Assembly: GCA_963682025.1 (NCBI GenBank)
Contig: OY821522.1
Coordinates: 30,236,701 to 30,300,700, forward strand
Source of the DNA: Cordilura impudica
Taxonomy: Eukaryota; Arthropoda; Insecta; Diptera; Scathophagidae
DNA: 64,000 bases
Direction of reading: 5' to 3'
Shown: positions 32,076-43,354 of the stretch, one piece after another
Layout: every line of letters begins with the position of its first letter
How positions within the stretch are numbered: the first letter of the stretch is position 1
Position numbers and translations under genes: made by a program
Notes under the pieces: model-generated
Database searches by the model: none
What the model was told of the DNA's origin: nothing
The model's input: the letters and a program-made list of their open reading frames with translations, nothing else

Positions 32076-33153
32076 TCAATGCAATTTTGTTCTTCTGATT
32101 TCATAACCAGAAATGATCTTATCCACATTCAAACAACGATTTGACCTATGAGCTGGATGATTATTGTAAAAGAATATCAAAATATATGAGATTATCCGAA
32201 GAGCTCGATCAAGACGGGAGTAATTATTCAAAATAACCACATAAATATTTTCCCCCTTAACGTCAGTAAAGAAGGAAGCATGAGTTTTGACAACCCGACC
32301 CTCAATGTCAGTGTCAAGAGAACTTAGATCCGTTATATTCCAGTGCACTTTATCTTGACCCAGCCATTTTGGATCATGCCACCAAAGCTCAGCGGGAGAG
32401 GTACCACGACTACCTAAATCTGCAGGGTTATCCTCAGAACGAACATTATACCAATTATGGTTTCCTACATTTTCCTGAATGCGGCATACTCTGTTCGCTA
32501 CAAATGTGGTGCAGGAACACGGAGTTTTTCTTAACCAAGAAAGGACTATCGTCGAATCAGTCCGACAGTAAATCTGCAGGGTTATCCTCAGAACGAACAT
32601 GATACCAATTATGGTTTCCTACATTTTCCTGAATGCGGCATACTCTGTTCGCTACAAATGTGGTCCAGGAACACGGAGTTTTTCTTAACCAAGAAAGGAC
32701 TATCGTCGAATCAGTCCGACAGTAAATTTGATCAATTTTAATATCAATTTCACTTATCACCATCTTCAAAAGTTCAGAGGCTAACACCGCCCCGCACAGT
32801 TCTAAAAGAGGTAGAGAAATTGATTTGATGGGGGCTACTTTGGTTTTCGATGAAAGTAGGTGAGTATGAATTTCGCCGTTAGAGGCTTGAATTTGAATAT
32901 AGAGCACCGCGTATGCCTTTTCTGAGGCATCAGAAAAAACATGAAGCTCAACAGAATTTCCCGGAGAATAATTTACCCATATTGGAATATGAATAGTATT
33001 TACCTCATGATAAGAAGTTACAAACCTTTTCCATTTATCTGCCGTCGAAATTGGAAGCATATCATCCCAATTTATATTATCAAGCCAAATTTTTTGCATG
33101 GTAATTTTAGCAACCACAATGACAGGACCTAACCAATCTACAGGATCAAACAA
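32076..33153 (-). pseudogene. BEL RNase H region, frameshifted by a 154-bp tandem duplication
   Basis: 33153-32557 reads FDPVDWLGPVIVVAKITMQK, VELHVFSDASEKAYAVLYIQ (first acidic residue of RNase H) and LPLLELCGAVLASELLKMV. Then comes YCRTDSTIVLSWLRKTPCSW, duplicated with a single D-S-T-I-V-L-S-W repeat. The continuation 32600-32076 includes SEDNPADLGSRGTSPAELWW. The tandem duplication shifts the frame. Confidence 0.85.
32416..32723. repeat. 154-bp tandem duplication in BEL RNase H
   Basis: 32416-32569 is repeated at 32570-32723 with very few differences (for example ttataccaa/atgatacca and gtgcag/gtccag). 154 is not a multiple of three, so the frame is broken. Confidence 0.88.
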
Positions 33154-33294
33154 TTTTGCGATAGTCGAAATAAAACGAGTCCAACTGAGCGTACCACTGA
33201 ATTCCTAAAGTCTTTGAAGTACTCGATTCTATAATGGTCAAAATTTAGCGTCAACTAAAGGTCTGTCTTTCAAAATACTCCGTTCGTTTGAAGT

Positions 33295-33816
33295 CTATTT
33301 CCTTAGCTGAAACTTAGCAGAAGCCAAAGCAGCGACGAGTTGATCACGAGCCATTAATGCAGTTGAAATGTCATGAGTCCCTGTCAAAACGTCGTCAACG
33401 TACATGCACTTTCGTAGAATATGTGCTGCGAGAGGGAATTCAGCCTCAGAATCGTCCGCGAGTTGTAATGACGTCCTAATGGCAAGGTATGGAGCGCAGT
33501 TAACGCCAAAAGTCACTGTCTGTAATTCATAGTCCCTTACGGTCTCCGTCGGAGAATCCCTAAACAAAATTCGTTGAAAAGGGGTATGAATAAGTAGAAC
33601 TAATTCTGCTTGTAAGGTAGGTCCTACTTAAAGGCAATCGGTTAAACTAACTCCATTAGAAGCATTGAAAACAACTCTCAATTTAGTTGTCTTACGTTCT
33701 AGTTTTACCACCTGATGATGAGGTAAATAACAAAAAGAGGTAGGAGATGAAAAATTTGGTAATACCAGTGTCATATATCCTATGTCCAAATACTCCCTAA
33801 CGACGTCATCGTACAT
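33295..33816 (-). pseudogene. BEL reverse transcriptase
   Basis: 33816-33628 reads TTKLRVVFNASNGVSLTDCL (the R-V-V-F-D-A-S region). 33567-33295 reads VTFGVNCAPYLAIRTSLQLA and the catalytic K-C-M-Y-V-D-D-V-L-T-G. Frameshifts at about 33600 and 33230 separate the pieces. Y-V-D-D is the BEL/Pao form of the active site. Confidence 0.9.
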
Positions 33817-34553
33817 CCCCTTAATTGCAGGTCTACGTAGTAAAGACCAGGTCTTGAAGTCCCTAAAGACAACTTTTCAGGAAATTCAGGCTTAAATGGG
33901 AGAGTCACTACATATCGACCATCAGATTCGCGACGAGTAGTCGCTTTATAATTTTCATCACAAAATTTGTCAAATGGAGACAGAATTTTTCTTTTAGGAG
34001 TTTCCTCAAGTTCCCAGAATCTCAAAAGATTTTTGTTAAGGCAATCTTCCTCTGAAAATTCGACATTCGTAGAATATACCTGAACCTGACCAGTAATAAT
34101 CCTGCCAAAAATAGTGTTCTGAGCTAGTAAAGAGCCCAAAATATTGCGACGGATTTCTCCCAACAGAATTTTTGGATATAAATCCGCGCCAAGCAAAAGA
34201 TCAACAGGTCGACTGTCATCAAAATTAATATCGGCCAAACGAAGGTTTGGCAAATTTTCATTTAAATATGAGTGGACTGTAAATGATGGTAAATTACACG
34301 AAATATTTGGCAAAACAAGTGCCAATGTTTCCAATACAAGGGATGAATCGAGGGTGGAGCCAATTTTCAATGAACAAACTTTTCTAGACATTGCCGTAAC
34401 TGCCTGATTAACTCCTGAAATTTGAGCATTCGTCGAATGCGTCGAAATTTTCAGACGATTTTGCAAACGTTCAGAAATGAACGATGCTTCAGACGCAGGG
34501 TCAATAAGGGCCCGGGCTGCGGACGAAGTACCCTGATGAATAAGATTCACCAT
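33780..34553 (-). pseudogene. BEL protease and linker
   Basis: The frame carries the aspartic protease of the A17/DUF1758 type (ALIDPASEASFISERLQNRL; the usual D-S-G-S is D-P-A-S here, so the active site is altered). Then come SLKIGSTLDSS, LLLGADLYPKILLGEIRRN and the linker leading to the reverse transcriptase (NKNLLRFWELEETPKRKIL). The frame ends at 33780. Confidence 0.85.
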
Positions 34554-34639
34554 AGCCGTCCCTATAAGTACAGTCCTATTTTGCGCTGTATGAAATACTT
34601 GACGATTTGTAGAAGCTGTGGCATGATTGGCATTCGATT

Positions 34640-34737
34640 AGTATCCCTAAAAACCTCAGAAAATGGTAATTCACGGTGTAACATAGTATGATGTCTCTTG
34701 TTACAAATGGAGCAATTATACGAACTGCTACAATTTA
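34640..34737 (-). pseudogene. BEL gag, last zinc knuckle
   Basis: Reads CSSSYNCSICNKRHHTMLHR, the end of the gag knuckle region. Its 5' half lies on the other side of the LINE insertion at about 37000-37051. Confidence 0.8.
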
Positions 34738-36998
34738 TTTATTTATTTTATTTATCTATTTATTTCATTTTGGTAACATCTACAGCAAAACATGAGTCTT
34801 AAAGTAGTAGAAGTACAGACATTGTTAGATGTACGTTATTTTGAATTATAAAAATAAAAACAGAGAGAAAAATAAAAATAATATAATGCTATAAGATAAT
34901 TTTAAACATATGTTATAAATATCATGACAGATAGAGTCATACAATGTAACAGTTATTAAACATTGGAAAGTTATTAAGTAACAATAAATGAATACAAAAA
35001 ATAAAAATTTATTAATGTGTGATTTAATTTTGAAGTAAAAATACTAAGAATAATACTCAAAAATTCTTTTCTTAAAGTGTAACGCGTTGCTGGTTGCCCT
35101 AATAATTGGTGGGATAATATTCCAAAGACGAATTGAGTTAATGTAAAATTGCCAATTTGATATTAGCGTATGATGCCTTATTTGAATTATGGTATTATTT
35201 CTCCTGTGTCGGCTGAAAGTGATTCGATTATACAGATGATTAGGCTTACGAGTGGTTATAATTTTGTGTAAAAAAATTAGAGCTGGACACCAAAAATTTT
35301 CTTTGCATAGGGGATAATATGTTCATAGTTACCATAAAATTTAAGGCCAAAAACGTGCCTTGTAATATTATTATACGTTATGTTTAGTCTCGATTTGCTA
35401 TTTGCATCACAACTTGAAAAAATTTCATAGGCGTGCATTAAAATAGGTATTAAATACTTTTTCGCGAGCAGCAATCTGATTTTAAAAGGGTGCAATGTTG
35501 AGTTGGCCATAGAGTTCGTAGCATCGAGAAGGGTTTTCCACACGCGTTTGTAACATGATCCGACCAGGTTAATGTATTATTAAATTTTACGCCTAGATTT
35601 TTGGCTTTATTGACTATTTCTATTATTTGGTTATTGATATAAATGTTGGGTATTTCGACAACTTTCTGCATTCGCTTACGTAGTAAAATGCATTTTGTTT
35701 TTTTTTTTTTTGATTTAGACTTAGGCCATTTACAGATGCCCAAAAAGAAACACGTTCTAAGTCATCATTTAATTTTCGCGTACATTCTTCAAATTGCTTC
35801 TTTTTACTGCTTATGTACAATTGAACATCGTCAGCATACGTTCTAATGTTGCAGTGCATCAGCTGGTCTGGCAAATCAGTTGCATAATTGGAAAAGAGAA
35901 GAGGTCCAAGAATGGAACCTTGCGGTACACCCCTAGAGATGGGAAGGAAATTTGAAATTATTGATGAGTTGATTTCTACATACTGTACTCGACCATGAAG
36001 ATATGAATAAATCAATTTGGAAGACGTTGGGGAAAAGTGCATGATCTTTTCTAGTTTTTGAATCAGAATAGTGTGATCAACTGTGTCAAAAGCCTGTGAG
36101 TGGTCTAATAAGACCAGCATTGCCATACAGCCATCATCTAGTTCTTTTCTAAGATCTTCAGCTACATCAGTTAGAGCTGTAATACAACTATGCTTGGCAC
36201 GAAAACCGGATTGTTTACAAGTAAGAAGATTACTATCATTGATATAATTAGTTATTTGCTTATGTAGCAGTTTTTCAAATGCCTTTGACAGGTACGGTAA
36301 TATGGCAATTGGTCGATACTCGGAGGACGATTTAGATGCTCGTCATGATTATTTTATTGAATATGTGGCTTATCACCGGCAAGATATATGGAAGGAGCAT
36401 TTTTAAAAAAGTGGGATGAATACCGTCAACACCTGTTGCGTTAGATTTGATGGATAAACAGCTCATGAGTACGTCATACTGACTAACACAATCGAAACTG
36501 AATTGATTTTCTGGTAGGAATTCATTCTGAAAGTTACTATAGTAAGAGTGATTCGCCTGTTGCATCGGTATATTAATAAAATTTTCATTAATGGCATTTG
36601 GATCTGAAATTGAGGTTTCTTCGTTGGTTTTTGGTTTCACTATTCCAATTTCTCTTATTGTTCTCCAAGTTTTACGTATGTTAAATGAATTCGCAAACTT
36701 ATCGGCGAAATATGTTAATAGCTTGTCTAATGGCTTCCAACGAGAGTATACATAATCCCGATCTTCTATAAGACGTTTAATCTGTGTAGTAAACCAAGGT
36801 TTTTGTTTGCTGCTTATTGTCTTTGTTTGTATTGGCACAATTATGTTGTATAGATCTGAAACGTTATATTCCAAAATCGCTAATTGATCATGAACCGATA
36901 ACATATTATATATACAGCTCCAGTCTATTTTGTTACATTCTTCCACTAAAATATGTTGGTTAGCGCGCTTGAAATTACGAAATTGTGTTTCGTTAGTT
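34738..36998 (-). mobile_element. 5'-truncated LINE inserted in BEL gag
   Basis: The 3' tail is a (TTTA)n run on the plus strand at 34736-34770, that is an AAAT-type tail. Coding pieces run upward to about 36990, where BEL gag resumes. The protein is related to the stack 2 outer LINE (shared SCLSIKSNATGVDGIHP segment). Confidence 0.8.
35277..36990 (-). pseudogene. LINE ORF2: linker, reverse transcriptase, C-terminus
   Basis: Linker WFTTQIKRLIEDRDYVYSRW (36990-36332) leads into the palm start (SNATGVDGIHPTFLKMLLPY). 36126-35623 has LLDHSQAFDTVDHTIL, GVPQGSILGPLLFSNYATDL and the catalytic T-Y-A-D-D-V-Q-L-Y. 35743-35277 has the thumb and C-part (VNKAKNLGVKFNNTLTWSDH; RLNITYNNITRHVFG). Frame breaks occur near 36150-36330 and 35700. 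Confidence 0.88.
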
Positions 36999-37002
36999 TT
37001 AG

Positions 37003-38447
37003 CCTCATGTGTTGTCCTTGCGAAACAATTGACACAACAGTGAAACTTTTTGTTTGTTAGATTTATAGTCATTTTTCAGACATATTGCAATTAATACTGT
37101 AATTAATATGCTAATTTTAATTTTGTTTCAATGGTGCGTGGTAAAGAAGAAGAAGAAAGCTTATATTTCAAAAATTCATAACTGCACTGTATTCTTAATC
37201 GGACCGGTTTCTGGCATTTCAGCCTTCATCAGCGATTTATTGAACATTGTGATAATTGTTATGTTTTTTAATTGAATAGATTGTTTCTATATGAAATATT
37301 TCTACTAAGGCCGGCCGTGAGGTTTGAACCATGAACCTTCACATACACTCGTACTTGCACTTTTATGACAGCGCTGAAACTTTTTTACCGTCGAAAATCG
37401 ATCCGCAACAGACAAACTTCTGAATCGATGACAAGAGCGAAAAAATTGAACTTGATTCTTACAAAGAACACAAGAAGCACTTGAAGTTGAAGCAGCATTG
37501 GTATGATGCGCTTTAATTTTAGGTTCAGAAAGCCGTTTAGTAGATTCTGAACCCCTAAGATCACGTAAAAAATCAAAAGTTTGAACTCTTTCTTTTAAAA
37601 AAAAAGTCCAAATCCTTCCAGAGTGCCAAAGCTGATTTGTCCTTTACACAGACTAACAATTTGCGAAGGCAATCGTTGAATACAAAGAAATACAATAATA
37701 GGATCCCAGCTGAGCGTAGAAATATTATAAATTGACATAGCCGTAAGGCAACCGTTTATTCCGCGTTGTAAAGTTTTTAATCCCGACGAGGTCTCGTTAT
37801 CAAGAAAGGGAAGGCTAAATAGCGAGTTTAGCTGGTTATTAACCAGCATACGCGGATTATCATATGCGTCCCTCAAGTTGCGCCACGCAACATCAAAACC
37901 TTGATTAGTGAGAGGGCATTTCGAAACAGTTTCCCGAGCTTCGCCACTAGTTTTCCGAACTAGATGGCATAGCCGCTCAATATTGCTAAGTCGAGAGTTA
38001 AACCGCTGTAAAAAGAACCCTAGAAGTGAGCCAAGAAATGTATTGCCCTCAAAAACGTCGGTATCGCATGGCGGAAGCGTTAAATTATGACAAAAGTTGT
38101 CAGCTGAGACTGAGACTGACTCGGAGACTGAGACTGCTCTTTCAGTGTTGCGTTGGATTTAAAATGATGTAATGTTATAAACAATTAACGTACGCGTTGA
38201 AAGTGGCTTCATATATCGATTCAGCCGCGTCAAAATCCGCCGGTTCCGCGTCATCCGAATTTTCTAAATATGATAAACAAGTACGATATGTCGATTTTAC
38301 TTGTTCCCAAAGCAAGTCCAATTCTTTTCCACGAATTTCAAGATTAAATACCGAATGTAACTCCTCTCGAATATCGTTGTATTTCGCCTCAAATTTAATG
38401 AGTGTATCCGAATCGCGAATAAAAATATCAAGTGCAGTTCCCGGCAT
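37003..38447 (-). pseudogene. BEL gag (DUF1759-type) with breaks
   Basis: Starts at ATG 38447 (MPGTALDIFIRDSDTLIKFE); first frame ends at 38175. The core continues at 38085-37595 in other frames: LTLPPCDTDVFEGNTFLGSL, RFNSRLSNIERLCHL, then NLRDAYDNPRMLVNNQLNSL. The first zinc knuckle (CVLCKNQVQFFRSCHRFRSL) is at about 37460, interrupted by the SINE and continued at 37051-37003 (HCCVNCFARTTHEAK). Gag would form the particle core. A short tgagactgagactg repeat at 38098-38130 encodes S-Q-S-Q. Confidence 0.85.
37052..37375 (-). mobile_element. SINE-like insertion (324 bp) with 10-bp target duplication
   Basis: GAAACTTTTT borders both sides (37042-37051 and 37376-37385). On the minus strand a B-box-like GGTTCAAACCT lies about 46-56 bases from the 5' end, and TGTCATAAAAGTG near the start could be a weak A box, so a tRNA-derived SINE is likely. 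The body includes gaaggctgaaatgccagaaa. BEL gag reads across it without it. Confidence 0.6.
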
Positions 38448-39367
38448 TTAGGTTCGAATTTATTTTAAAAGAAGTTAATTTAATTTAAATAACAATATAA
38501 AACTTCTTTAAAAAAAAATCCGAAAAAATAATAACATATTATAAACTAATAATATAAAACTATATTAAAAAATTTTATTTTCTTAATATGTGGTATTATT
38601 TTAACAAATTAGAAGCAAAATCACAATTTGCAAAAAATAGTAAAAAAACACACTGGATCATTCGCGACTAAAACGGACAGTAGGGTGACTAACAATGTTA
38701 TAGAAAAAACGAAGCCAATACAATGCGTGTGCGTATAAATTAGTGTGAAGGGAAATGAACACACTCTTGAGCATAAACACAAAAAAAAAAAAACAACGCG
38801 TGAACGTATAGAGAAATGAACACTCTATTCAGCTTAAGCAGCTTAAACGCAAAAAAACGTTCGCGTGAGCGTATATGTATGTATAACACAAAGTTATTAT
38901 TTTTATTGTTATGTATGGATGTATATCTGTTTAAATTATTATTAATTGCACTAAACACTTTTTAAAAATCCCGACGGCTTTTTCTTTTTATTTTCGATTA
39001 AAACCAACACGACATAATTAATATCACCGTCCACGTAAAGAATATACACGTAATGTAACGTAACGCGTAGGGTTGTAAAAGGAAAAGTACGAAAAAATAG
39101 TATTTTAATAATGATGAAACTTTAATTAATTTAAATTAATTTTAATTATACACTTTTTAAATTTTAAATTTTTTGATTTGCTCACACATAAAAAAACTGA
39201 ACTATACGCACCTTTTTAATTTATTGGTTTCTGCGGTAGTTGAAGTGAAGGGTTGTTTTTGCAGGTTTTTGCTGGTGTTGGCAAGATGAAGGCTGTGAGA
39301 ATGTTGAAATTAATAATTTTAAAAAATTTTCCAAACTTTTCCTCAGGATCCGGCTCGAAGGATCAAA
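38448..39367 (-). other. BEL 5' untranslated leader
   Basis: Noncoding, A+T-rich. 38715-38880 holds two to three imperfect ~75-bp repeats (cgtgtgcgtataaat / cgcgtgaacgtatagag / gcgtgagcgtatatg with aaatgaacac). The primer-binding region lies at 39340-39367. Confidence 0.6.
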
Positions 39368-39731
39368 TGTTTGCTTATGTAGCAAACACTATATGAAAAA
39401 TAAAAAAAAGGTTTTTATAAAGAGAAAATAAAATCTCTATTTTATTTGTATATACAAATGTATTACCTCTTTTAAAATATGCACAACGGATGTTGTTTAT
39501 GTGTACGAAGGTAAACGATTGATTTTTTTTGAATTAAAATATAAAGAAATAATGTGGCGAACAATATCTAAGTACCGTTAATGGTTTTACTAGTTAAATT
39601 CTATGTAAACACTCCTTTCAACGATGTATAAAAAAAGGAGTTTCATAGATTTTAACCCAGAATTAACCCAAAAATGGCTAATCGACTCAAAGCGGCAAAG
39701 TACAAAGAAAATATTAAATTGTACTTAAACA
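39368..39731 (-). repeat. BEL 5' LTR
   Basis: 364 bp; partner of 29046-29421. Followed by the TTGAT duplication at 39732-39736. Confidence 0.9.
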
Positions 39732-39739
39732 TTGATTAC

Positions 39740-40285
39740 AAAAAGTTTGCTCGGCTATATTTGAAGATCGTTGGCTTTTCCTTTTAAAGCTTCTTCTTAG
39801 GTGTAGACACATCCCTTGCTTCGAAAACTACATTTATAGAGTTGGACTATTAGGATAGTATATGAAAAAATTGCTTGATTGCTGTAGATTGTTGAGTGCG
39901 ATTCCTGCAGTATTATTTGAAGGCAATTCCAAGAACAATGTTTGGAATTTAGGTCACCAAAAACTATATATTCTTTGGTGGAAGGAGTTAGGTTCAAGAT
40001 ATCAGCACAGAAGTTATGGGTATATCTTGGTGAATATAACGAAGATACAATAGGTCTATTATTTATAATGAGATGTTTTAATTGCTACTCCTACTCCTCC
40101 TACTCCTCCTCCTCTTGCATCTGTTCTGTCACTTCTATATAAATAATAATTTTTAAAGTAGGGTCTATGACTTTTTTATTTTCTCGTTCAATTAGTATTT
40201 CAAATTGTTTTAATTTAGAAAAGTTTGAAATGCCATTAGCATTCAAGTGAAGCATTTTGAATTCGTTCAAATTAGTATAATCCAT
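39740..40285 (-). pseudogene. Jockey-like ORF2 endonuclease, deleted internally
   Basis: The start reads MLHLNANGISNFSKLKQFEI (N-A-N-G of the AP endonuclease). A C-T-C-C-T trinucleotide microsatellite (40085-40125) and a deletion follow. Then comes EYIVFGDLNSKHCSWNC at about 39960 (the G-D-x-N-x-K-H-x-x-W motif). It runs into the linker up to the BEL border with stops. The endonuclease would nick target DNA; it is inactive here. Confidence 0.8.
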
Positions 40286-41437
40286 GGGCGTATTTCACCG
40301 TTGGCATTACACCTTTGATTTGTTGTACTTTCGAAGTGCACCTATGCAAATCATCCATAGCTGGAGTGAAAATATCAAAAAGCTCATCGATGCTAAATAA
40401 ATCGTTGTTTGTTTTCAGCTGGTTAGCATATGTAGCTTTGCTGTTATTATTGATGTTATTGTTACAATTTGTGTTGTTGCTACTTAAATTTGGGAAATCT
40501 ACCTTTGATTGAAATGAAATATTTTGTTGTTGCCTGCTGTTATTATGACTTTTAAAAGTTAGTCTTGTTCTAGTTTCCAAAAAGAGAGAACGTAACGGAC
40601 AGTTGATGTCGTTTGCAGAGTGATCAGTTCTCTCTTTTCCATGTTTTTTGCAGTGAAAGCATGTAAAAACAGCTGGTCTTTTTTCATTTGTGTTAAACGG
40701 ACACACACTTGTATGATGTTATTCAGCACATACCATACACGCAGCACTTCGATGACAATGTTCACCGCCGTGGCCATACATTAAGCAGTTCGAGCATTGA
40801 GTTGGTTTGTTCCTGGATTTAGATTTTTATTTTTTCCATGAAATTATAATACTGGAAATTGTCCTTACATTTTTTAAGGCAGTTGGAGTAAAATATTTAC
40901 GAACAAATTGAACTTTGTAAACAGCATTGTTGTTCGAACTGAATTTAGTGACTATTTCAGCCACGGAAGAAGGGGATAGGTTGTAGTTTTTTAGCTCTTC
41001 GGTGATGTCCTCAGATTTATGCGGGGTAAACCGTATAAAAAGGTTGTGTATAACCTATTATCTTTGGAGCCATATGAATGAAACTCCATTTTACTCTCTT
41101 TAAAAATTTGCTTGTAGCATTCGTACAATTCTTTACTTGGAGCAAAAGTTCTGGTACCAATTGAAGTGCGTTTGGAAATACAATCTTTACAAAGTAGTTT
41201 TCGTGTGTCTGCAAATGAGGCGTTAGCTTCTACAACTATAGGTGGTGGTTTGTGTTGTTTAACATCGTTAATATTTGATGCAGGAGTTACGTCCATATCG
41301 TTGAGGCCAGCAAGCATGCTAAATCTGTTGCTGAAAGTTGACGCGATGTTCGGGTTAACAAAACCCGGAGGAAGTTTTGTCATCTTTTTCTCCGCAAGGA
41401 GCTTTTTTTTAGATGAAGATTTGGTCCCTGGGGCCAT
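40272..41437 (-). pseudogene. Jockey-like ORF1, frameshifted copy
   Basis: Three frames: 41437-40991 (MAPGTKSSSKKKL ... FHSYGSKDNRLYTTFLYGLP), a shifted middle (about 40990-40706), and 40706-40272 (CPFNTNEKRPAVFTCFHCKK ... SANDINCPLRSLFLETRTRL). It is the close relative of 11050-12054 and supplies the C-terminus missing there (an N/S-rich tail, then YANQLKTNNDLFSIDELFDI). Confidence 0.85.
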
Positions 41438-41617
41438 CGCTAAATTTTTATTCCTGTTTTAAGCTGAATTGACAACCACGTGAGTTCAAATGAAATCAAG
41501 AATAGGCTATTGCAAAAACAAAAATATATAAAAAAAATATATGTACTCTAAGCGCTTTAATTATTTACACGACCGTTTGTAAAGAGAATTAGATTCGAAC
41601 TCAAACATATACATATA

Positions 41618-42017
41618 TCGCACCTGTACCTCTAAAGTGAGTCAACTCAAAATTTACAAATTTTCTGTAGGGGCAAAAAACGGTTGTTTTTTAATAGTCA
41701 CTATAAAATTTAAAAACAGTTGTTTCATTGTAAAGAATTGCGAATAATAAGTATACAGCAGTAGTTTTTTGCGATTTTTTCAGTGATCATCAAAAATAAA
41801 AACTTTTTTGGGTGCAACTCAAAATATGTATGTCTTTTTAGTGGATTCTAAAGATTCTAAACACAAATAGGGTTACAACTGTATTTTTTTGTGAAAGACT
41901 GGAAAAATCGATGTAAGATTTTTACAGTGGATAGATATGACCACTGTGTATCGTTTTCTTGCAAAAAGTGAATATTGAGAAATTTTGAGTTGACTTACTT
42001 TAGAGGTACGGGTGCGA
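41618..42017. mobile_element. TA-flanked MITE (400 bp)
   Basis: Inverted ends of about 40 bp: TCGCACCTGTACCTCTAAAG at the left; the right end is its near-complement, ending ggtgcga. TA lies on both sides (41616-41617 and 42018-42019). Probably Tc1/mariner-derived; no coding. It abuts the 5' end of the stack 1 LINE. Confidence 0.8.
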
Positions 42018-42384
42018 TATGTAGTTTTAAATCCACCAAAAATGTTGGTACACTGAATTCTTTAGCTTTTTCTCACAAATAATGCAAATAAAATCACTTC
42101 AATCTTATTTAAAACTTGTTATTTTAATCTTCCCAAATAAGTTTTTTTATTTTCATTATTTTTGGCATTTTTCTTAACGGACAGCGCGATAGGAAACGTA
42201 ACCTTTATACATCTTGTCAAAAATGTAACAATTATAATTTTGTAATTTAATAATTTAATATTTCTACTCAATTCAGGCTATTATGATCGTTATTTTTGTT
42301 ATAGCAACAAGTATTTCAACTAAAAGTAGAGTTCTATGAGTTGTTTAGTATTTCCAAATTTCGGGATTTTCTCAGGATTGTTTA
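42018..42384. other. No gene seen
   Basis: A+T-rich; no frame or repeat supported. Confidence 0.3.
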
Positions 42385-42515
42385 TATTTTACATACTTTT
42401 AGCATATTTTGCATATGTTTAGCATATTTTGCATATGTTTAACATAATTTGTATATTTTTACATATTTTAAGCATACTTCTTAATAAATTTTGCATATTT
42501 TTGGTATGCACTCAA
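42385..42515. repeat. Subterminal-type repeats (agcatattttgcatatgttt)
   Basis: Four to five imperfect copies, reverse complement of the unit at 18040-18145. Suggests a second end of a related hAT element. Confidence 0.6.
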
Positions 42516-42653
42516 ACTTGTTATAATTAAACGATGAAACGCCTATATACAAAATTTTGTGTCAATAGAATGAAAAAAATTAAAAATTCCGTACTTACAT
42601 AGATAAGGCTGCATTTATAAAAATAGTAGTACCTATGTATTTTCGAATTTTTT

Positions 42654-42920
42654 GTGTGCAAACTCTCGGACGCCAATTTACAAAAAGTGGTTAATCGGCC
42701 ACATTTAAAAGACAAAGCTTACAAAAAAATTAATGGCTGTTCAAATAAAAATCCCTATATGCCCACCCAGAACTATGTTAAATTTCTGAAGAATTACAAG
42801 TCAGATACTAAGAATATATGCAGCATTGAAAAGCAAATAAAAACAACTTCTACGGGACATATTATTTATTTTCAACAGATCGATTCATCTGGACTACATT
42901 TAACTAAAGAATTTTGTTAA
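42654..42920 (+). pseudogene. Possible N-terminal remnant of a hAT-type protein
   Basis: An 88-residue frame (CKLSDANLQKVVNRPHLKDK start) with a few Cys/His that might be a broken BED finger, next to hAT-like subterminal repeats. Weak; it may be chance. Confidence 0.2.
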
Positions 42921-43085
42921 AATATTATTATTGTTATATATTATATCCCGCCGAAATTTTTTTGCGTGGATTTTAAGTATTTCGTTATTTATACAACAAT
43001 ATTTTCGCAATAACATTAATAATATTTTGACTTCACATGAGTTTATATGGTTTCTAACTCACTTTTTCAGTACAAAAGTGAGCAA

Positions 43086-43118
43086 CGAGGTCTACGCCGA
43101 CTATATGATACCCTATTA
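43086..43118 (+). repeat. Scrap of the 9911-10686 dispersed repeat
   Basis: gtctacgccgactatatgat followed by accctat matches the start of the longer copy. Confidence 0.5.
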
Positions 43119-43354
43119 TATTTATTATATTTTATTTATTTACTTATTGAATTTCATAATTTATAATTCAATACAAAGAATTAATCTTATGTAGAAGTAC
43201 TGAATACTAATTATAGTTAAATTTTACAATGTACAAGAAAAAAATAAAATAATAAAATACTACCTAATACTAACAAAACAAAGAAAAAAGAAACATAAAT
43301 ATTAATAATAAAATAATAATAAAATAATAAAAGAAAAAAAATTAGTTATAATAT

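Larger units (their letters stand above)
29046..39731 (-). mobile_element. BEL/Pao LTR retrotransposon, interrupted and decayed
   Basis: Two long terminal repeats in direct orientation (29046-29421 and 39368-39731) enclose gag, protease, reverse transcriptase, RNase H and integrase on the minus strand. TTGAT borders the outside on both sides (29041-29045 and 39732-39736), a 5-bp duplication normal for BEL. Just inside the 5' LTR (39340-39367) the minus strand reads TCCTTCGAGCCGGATCC, in the place of the primer-binding site. A LINE (about 34738-36998) and a SINE (37052-37375) interrupt gag. Every coding domain has at least one break. Confidence 0.9.
20627..41603 (-). mobile_element. Jockey-like LINE split by three later insertions (stack 1)
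   Basis: Five separated coding pieces are consecutive parts of one minus-strand LINE: ORF1 (41437-40272), endonuclease start (40285-39740), linker (29045-28859), reverse transcriptase (26216-25015) and C-terminus (20908-20640). At each break the reading frame continues across the insertion when the extra copy of the target duplication is discounted. The interruptions are BEL 29046-39731, Harbinger 26217-28855 and a DNA element 20909-25006. The 5' terminus (41603) is set by the sister copy at 12229. The 3' end is an A-rich run near 20627. Stops and deletions show it was already decaying. Confidence 0.85.

Noticed and set aside
41166..41462. 98-aa plus-strand frame (also 11771-12067)
   Set aside because: Antisense shadow of Jockey ORF1, present in both copies because the DNA is shared.
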